A stretch of 25,618 nucleotides of DNA from Apostichopus californicus (GCA_020650975.1 JAIPMN010015540.1:6985-32602), one strand, 5' to 3'. Positions 1-10,379 are shown, counted from the first letter of the stretch. Made by a program: numbers and translations. Notes: generated by a model not told the origin, from the sequence alone.

Positions 1-139
1 CTCCCCCATGGTGCACCTAAAGGGTGTAGGATTGCCCCCAATGGGTTGCACAATACCAAACAAACTTGCCCCCCCCCCCCCATGGTGCACCTAAAGGGTG
101 TAGGATTGCCCCTGATGGGTTGCACAATACCTAACAGAT
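1..139. repeat. Tandem duplication, 74-bp unit, about 1.9 copies
   Basis: The segment starting CATGGTGCACCTAAAGGG at 7 recurs at 81 with nearly the same following sequence, ending in ATGGGTTGCACAATACC both times. The two copies differ at a few positions and in the length of the C-run that precedes CATGG (short at 3-7, 13 C at 69-81). The array is cut by the window edge, so more copies may lie upstream. Each unit contains the short palindrome GGTGCACC. No coding potential is visible. Confidence 0.9.
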
Positions 140-831
140 TCTCTTCTCTCTTTGATTGCTATTGTTGATCCAGACTGCTGGTCAATTTCTGACCCGAAAG
201 ATTAAACTATAATCTTTCTAAACAGAATGCTTTTCTAGGAAGGATTAGAGCTACATTGTCCTCTTGGAAAATAAAATAAAAGCACTTACCAAAAAAAAAA
301 AAAAATTGAGGAATGCAATTACTTCTAGAATAACAAGTTAACAAAAGAATAGATGCAAACTCACAACACAACGTTTCTTTGCCTTGTAACCTAAGGTGGA
401 GCAAGCTGAAATGTACAGTACAGCATGGCAGTGACCATCATGACCAAATACGAAAACTTGAATAATCAAGAACATCTCTTGTTTGAGCAGTTGACCTCTC
501 TCGACTGTTATGGCTGACAGACTGAATCCTATTCCATGTTCTAGTTTGTGACAAAGGCAACCAAGCTGAAAACCACCGAAATTTGACAAGGATACTTATT
601 GCGATGCTCGATATTAAAGGTGAAGGCAATGTTGATCCTGACAACTTGACAAGGTCTGGTCGAAAAACGATCACCAAAGAGAATGATGCAAACTTGGTCG
701 AAAACTTTCTAGTCATGAAAAAACACTTAGTTGCTTCTTTGAATGGTAAATTTGGAAGGGAGAGGAAGTGGGCTGGGGGGGGGGGCAGTGCTAAACTGTT
801 CCTATCATTTAGTTTAGGTAGATAGGAAAGT
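140..831. other. Unassigned, with a stop-poor segment at about 430-740
   Basis: There is an A15 tract at 291-305. From about 430 to 740 overlapping frames stay open on both strands (about 80-92 codons), and CpG is more frequent than in the flanks. None of the translations resembles a protein family I know. The frames end near a G11 tract (775-785). I read this as non-coding DNA, possibly a constrained element, rather than a gene. Confidence 0.3.
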
Positions 832-880
832 GGATATGGTGACAGGGAGACAGGTAAGAGAGGAGCAAAGTAATGTTTTG
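832..880 (+). repeat. GACAGGTAAG-family repeat, short 3' remnant
   Basis: The stretch contains GGGAGACAGGTAAG followed by GGAGCAAAGTAAT. This matches the 3' end of the longer copies at 10033, 11271 and 21299, which read GGGGAGACAGGTAAG and then a GGAGCGAA-like tail. Only the last ~45 bp of the family consensus can be recognised, so it is a truncated or heavily decayed copy. Confidence 0.55.
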
Positions 881-1013
881 TATTTCCTCATACTATCACA
901 CCCTTGGTGACAGTAATACCTCAACTTAACCCCCTTTCCCTACCCCCTCTTTTCCCTCCAAGTTTCCCCTCCCATTTCCCTCACTGCACATGCCATTCCT
1001 GCTACCACCCACT

Positions 1014-1059
1014 GTTCCTCACAGCTTCGATCCACCGTTCCTCACAGCTTCGATCAATT
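1014..1059. repeat. Tandem duplication, 23-bp unit, 2 copies
   Basis: GTTCCTCACAGCTTCGATC at 1014 is repeated exactly at 1037. It is a short local duplication in a pyrimidine-rich stretch (905-1020), with no sign of coding. Confidence 0.9.
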
Positions 1060-1119
1060 CACCGAAGGGATCTTAGACACAGAAGTGATAGAGTACAGTT
1101 CTTGTGAAGAAACAGTTAA

Positions 1120-1216
1120 ATAAACAGTCATTTTAAAAGTCATTTTAAATTTTTGAAGCATTTTAAAGCATTTTTTAAAGCATATTTAAAGCATTTTAAA
1201 AAGTCATTTTAAAGCA
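1120..1216. repeat. Short imperfect repeat of (AG)CATTTTAAA
   Basis: GCATTTTAAA or GTCATTTTAAA occurs about seven times with irregular spacing and small indels, giving a low-complexity AT-rich tract. TTTAAA-centred units make it self-complementary over short distances. Confidence 0.8.
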
Positions 1217-2010
1217 TTCTACAGTTTAGTTCTCCCAAAAGACCTTTTAATACAAAGATCCTTCTTTGCATTAAAAGAGAGACCTTCCTCTCTCTGTAAG
1301 GTGAAAGTCCTCTCCTCTTCCAGCCAAGAAAACCAACATCACATTCATGAATATTTAGCTCTTCCAGATTAAACACTTCCCTCATATAAGAGTACTGCTG
1401 TATTAAACAGACATCCCCCAAAGGACAAATATGTGATTAGTCAATTTTTGGCTAACAGCTAAAATTGCTGCGCAAACAAACGACTCCATCTGAATCCCGA
1501 GGGTTCGCTTGATGGTAGAAATTAATTGCAACATAGCTAATACTTCCCCACTCTGACGTAGGTAAAGAAGGTACGGTAGCTCACCGGCATTAAAAAGAAT
1601 CAAATGTCTAACACAAGGTCAAAGACTGACTTGAACTAAATTACTTTAAATAGCTCTTCAAAAGCTGGAATAAATCTTCGGCAAAATTTTCTATGATCGG
1701 TTTCGGGACTTCAGGTGAAGCGCTCATGGAAATATGATTAACGGCATTAAATAATGAAAGTGATAAACACTGGCAATGCTGTTTTGGGGGGGGGGGGTGT
1801 TGCCACTTGCCTTCTATTTTTACACTTGTAACCGACAAAAGATAATTTAGAATGGGATTAAAAATCGACCAGACTGGAACATTTTATGGATTTTGTTTGT
1901 AGCCAAAATTGTATTTGTCCTAAAAATTTCATCACTTATTATTTCATCACATTCGTAGCGATAAAAGTTGGCAATTTTTTTCTTTTTCTATTTGGCAGGT
2001 TTCATCCTTT
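1217..2010. other. Unassigned, no gene recognised
   Basis: The stretch from about 1420 to 1610 has more CpG than its surroundings and includes GCGCAAACAAACG and a TTAATTGCAA stretch. A G12 tract lies at 1786-1797. Open frames of 65-70 codons on the minus strand overlap each other, have no recognisable composition, and are treated as chance. Confidence 0.3.
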
Positions 2011-2122
2011 TTTTCTACTTACTCTAATAATTGTTTATACTTTTCATACTTACTCTACTAATTTATATATTTTTCATACTTACTCTACTAATTTATATAC
2101 TTTTCATACTTTTACTAATTTT
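2011..2122. repeat. 30-bp minisatellite, about 3-4 units
   Basis: TTTTCATACTTACTCTACTA recurs at 2041 and 2071 exactly 30 bp apart. A shortened unit starts at 2101 and a more diverged one lies upstream at about 2015. The unit is T-rich on the plus strand. An open frame across it only reflects the period being divisible by three. Confidence 0.9.
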
Positions 2123-2559
2123 GTACTAAATTTGTCAAATTCAAACAGAATAAACTATACAGATACTTTCATATCTACCATATCAGCCACCTCCTCTTCA
2201 TCATCTTAAGAAAACTCTAGAATAGTCTGATTTCCAACGACATATAGGCTAGGTCTTTTCATATTAAATCCAAAATGATATTTGATCAAACTATCTTAGA
2301 AAGATGTGGGCCAGTGACAATATAAAATTATTTTCATATCTGGTACAACCCGACCGTTCCAAAAATATATTATCAACCAATCCGCCTCTGTTCCTACTAT
2401 AAATATTCCCATCTGCATGACTGCCCTGCCCTCGTACTGTATGTCCTACCTTTGACATATAAGAGGTATCTGCTATCATCACCTACACACATCCACCCAA
2501 ACAGACAAACACACATACATAGATACAGGGTCTGTTTGATGCAAGTCAATTTTTTCATC

Positions 2560-3030
2560 CCCGGTGTTTACCTGACAACCAGAGGAGAACGTCAGAAAAA
2601 GAAGAGAGGTTTGGCTAGTTTATTCCCGTCTCTGGTTTGAAACAGCCGTCAATATTCACCAGATGCACCCGGCATGCCTCCCATCAATACAGCTATTCTA
2701 GCTGGGTCTTTCACATCCTGACCTAATTTAGCTCAAAAACAGTGAAATTCAATGCTTAGCCGAGAATCTCTGAGTACCTTACTGCCATGATTGTGCCATC
2801 GACTACAAGAAGAATTAGAAAGTGCAGGCATATTCGCGATCCACACTCACACCTACGACATATTACAGAATTACCGAAAGGCCGAATCGTTAAGGGGTTT
2901 GAGGAGGCGACTTTCAACAGTTCCGTCGTACGATATTTCTCGCACTCTCACGGAAGAATTAGTTCTCAAGTTTTTCGTAAAACCCCGAGTCCCATGCTTG
3001 CACATAATTTGAAAGAGCTCTATAAGTAAC
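2560..3030 (+). other. CpG-containing block with two overlapping open frames
   Basis: Two plus-strand frames stay open together, at 2787-3029 (80 codons, true ATG) and 2791-3012. CpG dinucleotides (TTCGCGATC, GTCGTACG, CTCACGG) are clearly denser than in the flanks. Neither translation has a motif I recognise, and there is no convincing splice acceptor upstream. It may be a decayed exon or a constrained non-coding element. Simultaneous openness in two frames argues for low stop density rather than selection for one protein. Confidence 0.3.
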
Positions 3031-3170
3031 TGAAAGCTTTGATAGATGTATCTAGCTATCTAGCTGTGATCAGAAGTTATTTATAAATTACCTGAAAATA
3101 AGGGAAAGCCAGTTTACCCCCATTATTAGGAGTCACGTCCCAAAGTTTATGAAGCTATACGATACCTCTG

Positions 3171-3188
3171 CCCCCCCCCCCCCCCCCC
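3171..3188. repeat. Poly-C tract, C18
   Basis: Eighteen consecutive C make this the longest mononucleotide G/C run in the window. It is followed by a short CT stretch. Confidence 0.99.
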
Positions 3189-4002
3189 TCCCACAGCGAA
3201 ACAATTGTGGAATGCAGCTCTATGGCCACAAGAAGATCTCGCAGGAAAATTTCAAACAACATTTTTGTGAACGTCACATTGTTTTGTTTAAATTCAACTC
3301 TGAATTGAATTGTATTATGATTTTATTTTCATTTTAAGTTTTTAAAAAAAATTCTCTACGTTTTTTCTCTAAGTCATTTTAATTTTTTTTTAATTTCTTT
3401 AAGTACGGTTGTCAATCCAAACAAACCATAGTAAAATTCTGAACACAGAAATACTGATATCCTTCAAATTATCAGAATTCCAAAAGAAAAAAACTATTTA
3501 ATAAATACAGCATTTGCAAGAACAAATTTTACATTGTGAAGAATTTGTATTAAATCAACATTTGGTACAAAAATTTTCAGGAGAAGACCAGACGAGAAGG
3601 GTTTTGTGAAAAAAGTTTCGTAAAAATCTGTCGTCACAAAATTTTACAATAATGTATACTTTTAACAACACATAGTGGGTCACAAGTACTCGGCAATATA
3701 GATAGTCATATCCAAAAGCAGACCTAGTTTAAGCCCTAGAGCAAATAACACCGGCGACAATCTGCAAAGAATGCAACATTACGCGCACCAAGATGGAAAA
3801 AAAAAGTAAAAAAAGAACAAATTGAGCTCAAATATGAAAGGAAGGGAAAAGTAAGCTCTGTTAAGTGTTCACAGCTGTTGATTCCAAGGATACAAATAAG
3901 GTTTTATCTTTTGCACTTTATCTTCATCTTATGACAAATTTGCGCTCGGAATCTTACTTAAAAACCTGACGTTTCATCTACATTTTATCATAGAAACAAG
4001 CA
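3189..4002. other. Unassigned AT-rich DNA
   Basis: No exon-like segment, structured RNA or repeat unit was recognised. The stretch 3340-3420 is nearly pure A/T with long T-runs. A G11 tract at 4003-4013 ends it. Confidence 0.5.
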
Positions 4003-4029
4003 GGGGGGGGGGGAGAGACATCAGATAAG

Positions 4030-4320
4030 CAAAAGTGATTTGGATTCAAGTCTACTTTCCTTCCCTTACGAAAGAAAAAAGACGAGAGGCTTTATAGATA
4101 TCTCCGATGTCATCCTCTTGTCTGGAAACTGCAGACAAAAATCAATCCACCAACACGCTTTGATTATCTCATTTCGCCTCTCTTGCACATTTGGCCAAAG
4201 TTTTCCAGGCAGAAATCAAACCATTTGGTGTAACATAACACCTAGGGATCTTATAAGAGAGGTGTTTTCAACAAACTGTGGAGATCTACCAGCACCAAGA
4301 CTAGCAGAAGACTAGATTTA
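4030..4320 (+). promoter_or_regulatory. Candidate conserved/regulatory block
   Basis: A ~290-bp block of more balanced composition sits between AT-rich flanks. It holds a TCF/LEF-type CTTTGAT at 4158-4164 running directly into a GATA-type TTATC, and a TTATAGATATCTCC stretch near 4091. A 91-codon plus frame spans it but begins with TTG rather than ATG, and its translation is not recognisable. Regulatory function is inferred from composition and motifs only. Confidence 0.25.
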
Positions 4321-4616
4321 CTTTTTCTTTTGAAAAGCCATTCACAATATTTCAGAGATTCAGAGAGGCTTGGACATTTGCAGAGTGCAAAATATGCTTT
4401 TCAAATAGTTTCAAGTTTTTTATTTATTTATTTTTTTGCAAGTTAGATATCAATACTTCCACAATCTTCTGAAATATACATTTTGACTTTAATCTCAGAA
4501 TGCATCAATATAATATCTCAATGAATCATTTTTGACTGATCACAAAAGCAGACAGAACTTTGTATTTAATATACATATACATCATTCATGAGATGAGGAT
4601 CACAGCTCTTTACTTA

Positions 4617-4852
4617 CCCAGTTGGATTGTTCCATTTATTTATTATGGGTATGTTACAGCAACAAGTGGTGAATGTTTGTTGACAAAACACCTGACTATT
4701 GTAATTGTGTAACACACTCTATCTAAGATTAATTAAAATTAATTAAAAGAATAATGGACGTAAAGTGTTGTTCTCATAATAATTTGAGAAAAGACAAATA
4801 AGTTTGTTGCTGTACAAAACACCTAACAAATAAATGACACAATCCAACTGGG
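4617..4852. mobile_element. MITE/foldback element with 49-bp terminal inverted repeats
   Basis: The left end (4617-4665, starting CCCAGTTGGATTGT) and the reverse complement of the right end (4804-4852) align without gaps over 49 bp with 41 identities. The outermost 14 bp are identical, and 23 of the first 25 match. ACAGCAACAA is shared at the inner end of both arms. The ~138-bp interior is AT-rich and non-coding (it includes a TTAATTAAAATTAATTAAAA stretch). A total length of 236 bp with long inverted ends and no ORF is the standard form of a non-autonomous DNA transposon (MITE). No clear target-site duplication flanks it (TTA on the left, AAA on the right), so the superfamily is not assigned. 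Confidence 0.85.
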
Positions 4853-5149
4853 AAAATAAGAATCAACCATTTCAGATTAGGAGAAGATTAAATGAGATTG
4901 TATCTTTCAAATAAATGTCACATTATACGTCAACAGAAGGTATGATTAAACTTTAATCTGATAGAGGGATTACATGTTTGTTTGCTTGTTTGGTTGGGTA
5001 TTTTTATTTTTCTTATTTCAGATTTAAAACAAAATACATCACAGAGAAGCTATCATGACAGTATTTGACTGTTTGTGCCCAACATTCACGAATGGATACA
5101 CATCTCAGATACAGTTTATAGAGCCCAAATTCAATTGTGTGACCAACAA

Positions 5150-5618
5150 GGCATGCAGACTCACTAGCCTCAATACCCTGACAAGTTCCCATGGCAAAGG
5201 TATTATCTTACAGGGCAAAATTTCACTTTCAGAAGTCAGAATTAAACAATATTGAACACATCATGGTAGACAAGTTACTAGGCTCAGTACTTAGTTCACA
5301 TGATAAAAGTATTATATATACTCTTAAAAGGCAAAACTTCCCATATACATATAGGGTTTGATTTTAATACACACGTCATATTATAACTGAAGTCTGCATG
5401 CGGGCACAATATCCAATCTAGTTCTCATGGAGAATGATATTATCTTACAGGGCAAAATTTCGCTTATATGATGTTCCATTTACATGACATGTCACTGTAA
5501 ACTAAAGGAGCACACCACCTCAAGTAGATATGGGTGTAATTTCAAAGATATGTTTGATTGAACTAAATATACCTCTAGTCTGCACACAGACACAATATCC
5601 GATCTGGTTGCCATGGTA
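5150..5618. repeat. Diverged tandem module, ~110-190-bp period
   Basis: TATTATCTTACAGGGCAAAA is followed by TTTC at both 5201 and 5438 (24 bp identical). A weaker copy, TATTATATATACTCTTAAAA then GGCAAAACTTC, lies between them at 5310. Upstream of each is a CTGCA(T/C)-CACAATATCC-(C)ATGG core, seen at 5395-5430 and 5580-5615, and again beyond the minisatellite at 6248-6288. CATGG or CATG landmarks fall at 5190, 5299, 5426 and 5612. The array is old, with many substitutions. A 66-codon open frame at 5055-5255 overlaps the first module and is not recognised. Confidence 0.7.
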
Positions 5619-6126
5619 GACACTACACCGTTAAGAAGGAGCTAGTGTTGACACTACACCATTAAGACGAAGCTAGTGTTGACACTACACCGTTAAGACG
5701 GAGCTAGTATAGACACTACACTGTCAAGACGGAGCTAGTGTAGACACTACACCGTTAAAACAGAGCTAGTGTTGACACTACACCGTTAAGACAAAGCTAG
5801 TGTAGACACTACACCGTTAAGACGGAGCTAGTGTTGACACTACACCGTTAAGACGGAGCTAATGTTGACACTACACCGTTAAGACGGAGCCAATGTTGAC
5901 ACTACACCGTTAAGACGAAGCCAGTGTTGACATTACACAGTTAGGACGAAGCTAGTGTTGACACTACACCGTTAAGACGAAGCTAGTGTAGACACTACAC
6001 CGTTAAGACGGAGCTAGTGTAGACACTACACTGTCAAGACGGAGCTAGTGTAGACACTACAACATTAAGACAGAGCTAGTGTAGACACTACACTGTCAAG
6101 ACGGAGCTATAGTGTTGACACTACAC
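5619..6126. repeat. 31-bp minisatellite, 16 units plus a partial
   Basis: Units beginning GACACTACACCGTTAAGACG start every 31 bp from 5619 to 6084. The last full unit carries a 2-bp TA insertion (33 bp), then a partial unit starts at 6117. Unit junctions read TAGTGT-(TG or AG)-ACACTA or near variants, a 6-bp inverted repeat around a 2-bp spacer, so each junction has dyad symmetry. Variant classes are shuffled: ACTGTCAAG replaces ACCGTTAAG in units 4, 14 and 16, and the junction alternates between GTGTT and GTGTA. This implies local duplication of blocks. The array begins directly after a CATGGTA landmark of the diverged module and interrupts it. Confidence 0.97.
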
Positions 6127-6239
6127 ATCAACACAGGGATCAACACCAATATCGTATCCCCGGAATTTCTCAAAAAGATATGATCACTTTAATAAGTTAA
6201 GGGTGAACTAAAAGATTTGATGTTGAATTTAAACTCCAT

Positions 6240-6310
6240 ATCCATGTACTCTGCAGACAGACACCATATCCCAGTCTAGTTCCCATGGCAAATTGGCTAA
6301 TGTTATTATC
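6240..6310. repeat. Downstream copy of the diverged 5.2-5.6-kb module
   Basis: CTGCAGACAGACACCATATCC, then AGTCTAGTTCCCATGG (CATGG at 6284) and a TTATTATCTTCC stretch, matches the module order seen at 5395-5445 and 5580-5616. Subtracting the 508-bp minisatellite, the spacing from the previous CATGG (5612) is about 164 bp, in line with the module period. The minisatellite therefore expanded inside an older tandem array. Confidence 0.65.
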
Positions 6311-6319
6311 TTCCTTGGG

Positions 6320-8020
6320 TGTTTTTTTTCTCTTTTCTTTTACCCTTTTATCGCTTGCTTCTCCTCATCATGCTATTCATGCCCCTAAAACCTGCCTGAC
6401 AGTCATAAAATACTGGTGACCTCATCCAACCTCTCTTTTCAAAAGTCAGAGGCATAAAAAAAGGTAATTAAACACATCCATGATACAACTGACAAAAAAA
6501 ACCCAACTTCTTTTTGAGGTCAAAAGGGGATGTATTTTGAGACATATATTCCAGCAAAGTTCCTTGGTCCATGCTCTCTGCACTGATAGGATCTGAATAC
6601 CCTAGTTTACCATACACAATAGACACTGTAAACAGCTGGATTTAAACCCCTAACAATGGAGAGAATCCTGAGAACTGCATAAATTTATTGACCATGAAAG
6701 AGCAGTGTACACAATGGGAGTAAACTGGCTTACCACAGGGTTTAATGGGAAAAGTATACTCACAATACAGAGGCATTGTGTAGTTATTACACCCATGAAT
6801 ATACCAAAGGACTAAATGGCACCATCTGACAATTTAAAGACTCTCTCTGAGACACAATTCAAGTTTGATAAGCTCAGCATGAAGCAGTGTATCTTCTTTC
6901 TCTACTCATCCATTCAAATTTTTATTGTAGTAAATTCTGAGGTTTCCCATTAACCTTCACACTAGTGTCACACAGTACAGAGAGAATATTACCATAGGTG
7001 TGGTGTGCAAGTGAAAACACAGTATCGATATTATTTATAGTCTACGCCACCTTTTTCATTGGGAAAATCATGGCGTTGTATGAACGCACTGATTGATTGT
7101 AATAGTGAGGACAATATGAGTCCTGATGGCGAGGACACATGTCAATGACGATCGAAAGAAAATGTGTCAAACAAATTTCAAATTATACCTTAAAAAAAAT
7201 TGTTGATTTATCAGTGTGATACAATATGTCACTCACTGTGATAATACTTAAAAGCAAAATTTTTGAGTTAATTTTGATCAATAATTTTGATGCTGTTTTA
7301 GAATAAAATCTCACATCTGTCAGCACTCACTAGCTTAACTAGACAAATTTTTCTTTTGAAAAAAGTGGTGTAAAAGATCAAAATTTTCAAATTTTCATGT
7401 AGTGTTTTGATCACTCTGATTACTATGCTTCTATTTGAAATATTTTGAGGAATTTGAGAACCACATCATTATGTTTTTAATTACTTAAATCATGAACCAT
7501 CATCTGTTGGAAAACTCCTTAGTTATTGTGATAAATTGCAATTTTATTTGGAGTAATATTTGTAAAGTTATAAAAATTTGCCACCAAACTCAAAATGGTA
7601 CTTTTTTAAGTGAACTGATGACACATTACATTAGGAGGAAGCATACTGGCAACTTCTTGTAGTCCTGTTATGAGTTATACTCTATAAATAAAAATTGTTT
7701 CAAACATTCAAAGTACCATATTTTGTTCCTAAAAATAAATATGAGAACTAAAATTACTCTGGTAGATTTATATGAGAAGGAAAAGGTCCCAATTAAATTA
7801 AATTTGTATTTTGCGTTTGACTGTAAACTTTGTTACCCTCAGACCAAACCAACGAAATATTGCATTGTAATTTCAATACAACTTGTTTCAACTTAAAGAT
7901 CTAAGCAGGTTTTAATCTCATACTGAGACTTAATTGTTCAATGTCCCCTAACTCCTAAATCCCCACTTTTTTTTCTTTCTATTTTACCCATGAAACATCC
8001 CTCATTCCTCTTGATTGTCA
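6320..8020. other. Unassigned AT-rich DNA
   Basis: This 1.7-kb stretch contains no open frame worth noting, no recognised repeat and no RNA gene. The only compositional break is around 7060-7165, where CpG rises (ATGGCGTTG, GAACGCACTG, GACGATCGAAAG). Confidence 0.5.
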
Positions 8021-8029
8021 TCTCGTTAA

Positions 8030-8330
8030 TTCAATTCCAACGAGCTCTTTGCTCTTCTCGTCCTCCAGAGGGTTCTTCCGTCAAGCAAGTATATTCTTCC
8101 TGAGCAAACAATATTCCAGTTTCCGAGCAAACAACCTGTATTGATATAAGCTAGGCCAAAACTTTCCTTCAGCCTCGCCAGAGTTAACATCGATACTGCA
8201 CGGATATTCTCCGCCGAAATTCTTGGCGAGACCTGTTGCCAAAGACATGCTTGTAGTCCCGAGAAACCGATTCCGCTAATGGAAGATAAGTGACGACTGT
8301 GTAATGTATGACCTGTCAATAACAAACCTT
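8030..8330. promoter_or_regulatory. Candidate regulatory block with forkhead- and GATA-type sites
   Basis: GAGCAAACAA occurs twice (8102-8111 and 8125-8134); GCAAACA is a forkhead-type variant. GTTAAC followed at once by ATCGAT lies at 8183-8194, and GGAAGATAAG (ETS/GATA-like) at 8281-8290. CpG density is well above the flanks. A 99-codon minus frame covers most of the block, but its translation matches no family I know and no flanking splice signals support it. Sites are read by eye; binding is inference. Confidence 0.3.
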
Positions 8331-8639
8331 GAGATGAGAGGAAGGTAAGAAGAACAGGGAAAAAAAGTCCTTATCAATAGGAAGGAGGCCTCTCATTTGG
8401 AACGTGGAATTGAAACTTGATGAAAATTGGGTTTATTACCCCCAATTAGAAGATGAAAAATATTCTATTCCTAGGGTCTGCACTGAAAAAGTTTCGCGGA
8501 AAAAGAAAGAATTTTGGTGAAATTTTCTGCTGATGAAAAAGTACAATGGCATGGAGAGGAACATTAGCTTGATTGTAGAAACAGTATCACGAATAAACCT
8601 ACTTGGAGAGACGGTCAGCTTATGTAATGTTTGCCTTAA

Positions 8640-8800
8640 ATTTTATTATTTGTTTGTTGGTTTGTTTGTGTTTTTGCTTGTTTCTGTGTGTTTCTGCTAG
8701 CATTCTGATGTTGAAATGTCTACAACTGTTTTCCCCAGAGGTGACACAATGTTGTTGTCTTTTACTTTCTTTTCTTCTTTTTTTTTCCAGACTTATTGGA
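8640..8800. other. T-rich tract ending in a splice-acceptor-like signal
   Basis: Repeated TTGTTTGTTTG-like sequence (8645-8690) and a long polypyrimidine run end in TTTTTTTTTCCAG at about 8777-8790. That is a strong 3' splice-site consensus by eye, but the downstream sequence shows no recognisable exon. The overlapping frames here encode runs of Leu, Phe and Cys and reflect base composition only. Confidence 0.3.
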
Positions 8801-8959
8801 TTGCCAGATTAATTCTGTTTCAGCAATATGCTTTCCTTTTCCTTTATTTATGTTTGTTTTTCAATATCAAGCCATGGAAAGGGAAAAGAGGCTTCAATCA
8901 AGGAAGATCCCTGACAGAATGTAAGAAATACTGAAAATATTGACCACAACATGAAAAAA

Positions 8960-9610
8960 GCATGAGGTCCCACACTTTAATTTCTGTTGACTTTAATACC
9001 CTAATGTTCTCAAAGTTCAGCCTCTATTACTTAGCATGACCTTTGACCTCAATACAATGTTGTTTTCTCTAAAGGTGTTGATACACCACATATATAGAGT
9101 TCTTGTTGTTCATTAAACCAATCTTAAGGTCAAAAAAGACTTAGTTATCGACACAAACGGCTATGAATTTCAAATTAAGCCGTAACAAGAAAGAATTGGC
9201 CTTTCACATGCTTTTTCAGACGTTGACCTTTATCTGTTTCAAGTGAACTTTGACTTCCTCCTTCAACAATATGGTTTCTATATTTTCCAAGGGCAACATA
9301 AAGGCTATGTATTCATTTCGAATGATGCTGCCTAGATGGACATAATGTGCAAAATTCCTTTGGTTTTCAGCTTTCAATTGCAATGAACTCGATGACCTTT
9401 GACCTCAGTCAAAATTTTGCACTTCTTGGTCGTATCAAAGGGGGAGCTAGATATCATGTATGAAGTTCAATGAAACCACTCATTTTGAGATATTGATTTA
9501 CAAAGTGTCAGTTCTTCCTGTCTTGACCTCACATGACCTCTGACCCCATCATAAACCAACAGGGTTCTTGACCTCAACAAAGCAATGTATATATACCAAC
9601 TATGAAGTTA
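8960..9610. repeat. TGACCTTTGACCT-rich diverged repeat array
   Basis: Perfect DR1 direct repeats (TGACCT-T-TGACCT) lie at 9037-9049 and 9393-9405. A near-perfect pair, TGACCT-C-TGACCC, is at 9534-9546 with another TGACCT at 9524. Degraded versions are at 9224 (TGACCT) and 9244-9256 (TGAACT-T-TGACTT). Shared linker phrases such as GTTCTTG and ATATACCAACTATGAAGTT recur. Spacing is about 140-210 bp. DR1 half-sites are the binding consensus of RXR/HNF4-type nuclear receptors, but the arrangement looks like a repeat family rather than a single enhancer. From memory, similar arrays recur in marine invertebrate genomes. Confidence 0.65.
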
Positions 9611-9689
9611 ACTCTTCTTCCACTTCTAGACAACTCACCATACTCTTGCTTACAACCCCAAACATCTCATACATACTTATACAAATATA

Positions 9690-10032
9690 CGGACAAATTA
9701 ACCGTCATAAATGCCCAGCTTGCCTTCGACAAGGACATAATAAGTAGAACATTTTCTTGCTACATACCCCGAATACGCAATACAAACGAGACTGGAACCA
9801 CTCCAAAAACTCTTCCAAAAATCTTTCCAAAAACCAGAAAGGATACTTATCAGGCTGCACATGAAATATGACCACTTATTCTTTCCCTGAAAACACCAAA
9901 AATTGTCCTGATGACAACAGTTCTGATCGAAGTGAGACAAAAAGAAATCCGAGATCCCCAAAAGGTAGATGGGAAGGTGCAAATGTGGATTGCGAGACAG
10001 GCATTGAGAGGAGCGAAATAAATCAAACGTTC
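9690..10032. other. Stop-poor block with overlapping frames on both strands
   Basis: A plus frame (9602-9871, 89 codons) and a minus frame (9698-10039, 113 codons) overlap. The minus frame runs into the repeat copy starting at 10033, which argues against it being a real exon. The translations are not recognised. Slightly raised CpG and few stops suggest a constrained or recently less AT-rich segment. Confidence 0.25.
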
Positions 10033-10174
10033 TAGACACTTTGGTTGGTCAAATGAGAAGGAAGGGCATTGACCAGAAGGATCCGTTCATAGTGGTGAGC
10101 GCACAGTGTTAAAGGTTACCAGGACATTCTAGGCACAGAAGAATGAGTGTGCTATGGTTGCGAGGAGACAGGTT
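10033..10174 (+). repeat. GACAGGTAAG-family repeat, near full-length copy A
   Basis: The copy runs from TAGACACTTTGG through GAGAAGGAAGGGCATTGACC, GCACAGTGTTAAAGGTTACCAG and CATTCTAGGCAC to GAGGAGACAGGTT. The same order is found at 11271 and, inverted, at 11789. Here the terminal donor-like GGTAAG has become GGTTAC. A GGAGCGAATTAAAT tail follows, echoed before the copy as GGAGCGAAATAAAT at about 10011-10025. It encodes nothing recognisable. Confidence 0.85.
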
Positions 10175-10379
10175 ACTAAGGAGCGAATTAAATCTTGTTG
10201 AACAGCATCCTGAAGTCAAACGTGCTGAAAAAATTATGTGCCTACAAATTTCAGTTTTGTAGTTTTGTGGTCGACATTTGCTCTAACATTACTGTACATC
10301 TTCATATGGAGCATCATTTCATAACAATAAAGTCAGATGAATAATTTGTCAAACATTTGATGGAAAGTGACATATTATA

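Noticed and set aside
8529..8560. CTGATGA, a hammerhead core word
   Set aside because: No stem II and no GAAAC follow in the next 30 bases.
8603..8934. Hydrophobic frames resembling membrane segments
   Set aside because: The Leu/Phe/Cys content comes from T-rich, TTTG-repeated DNA. The two frames overlap out of phase and have no homology I recognise.
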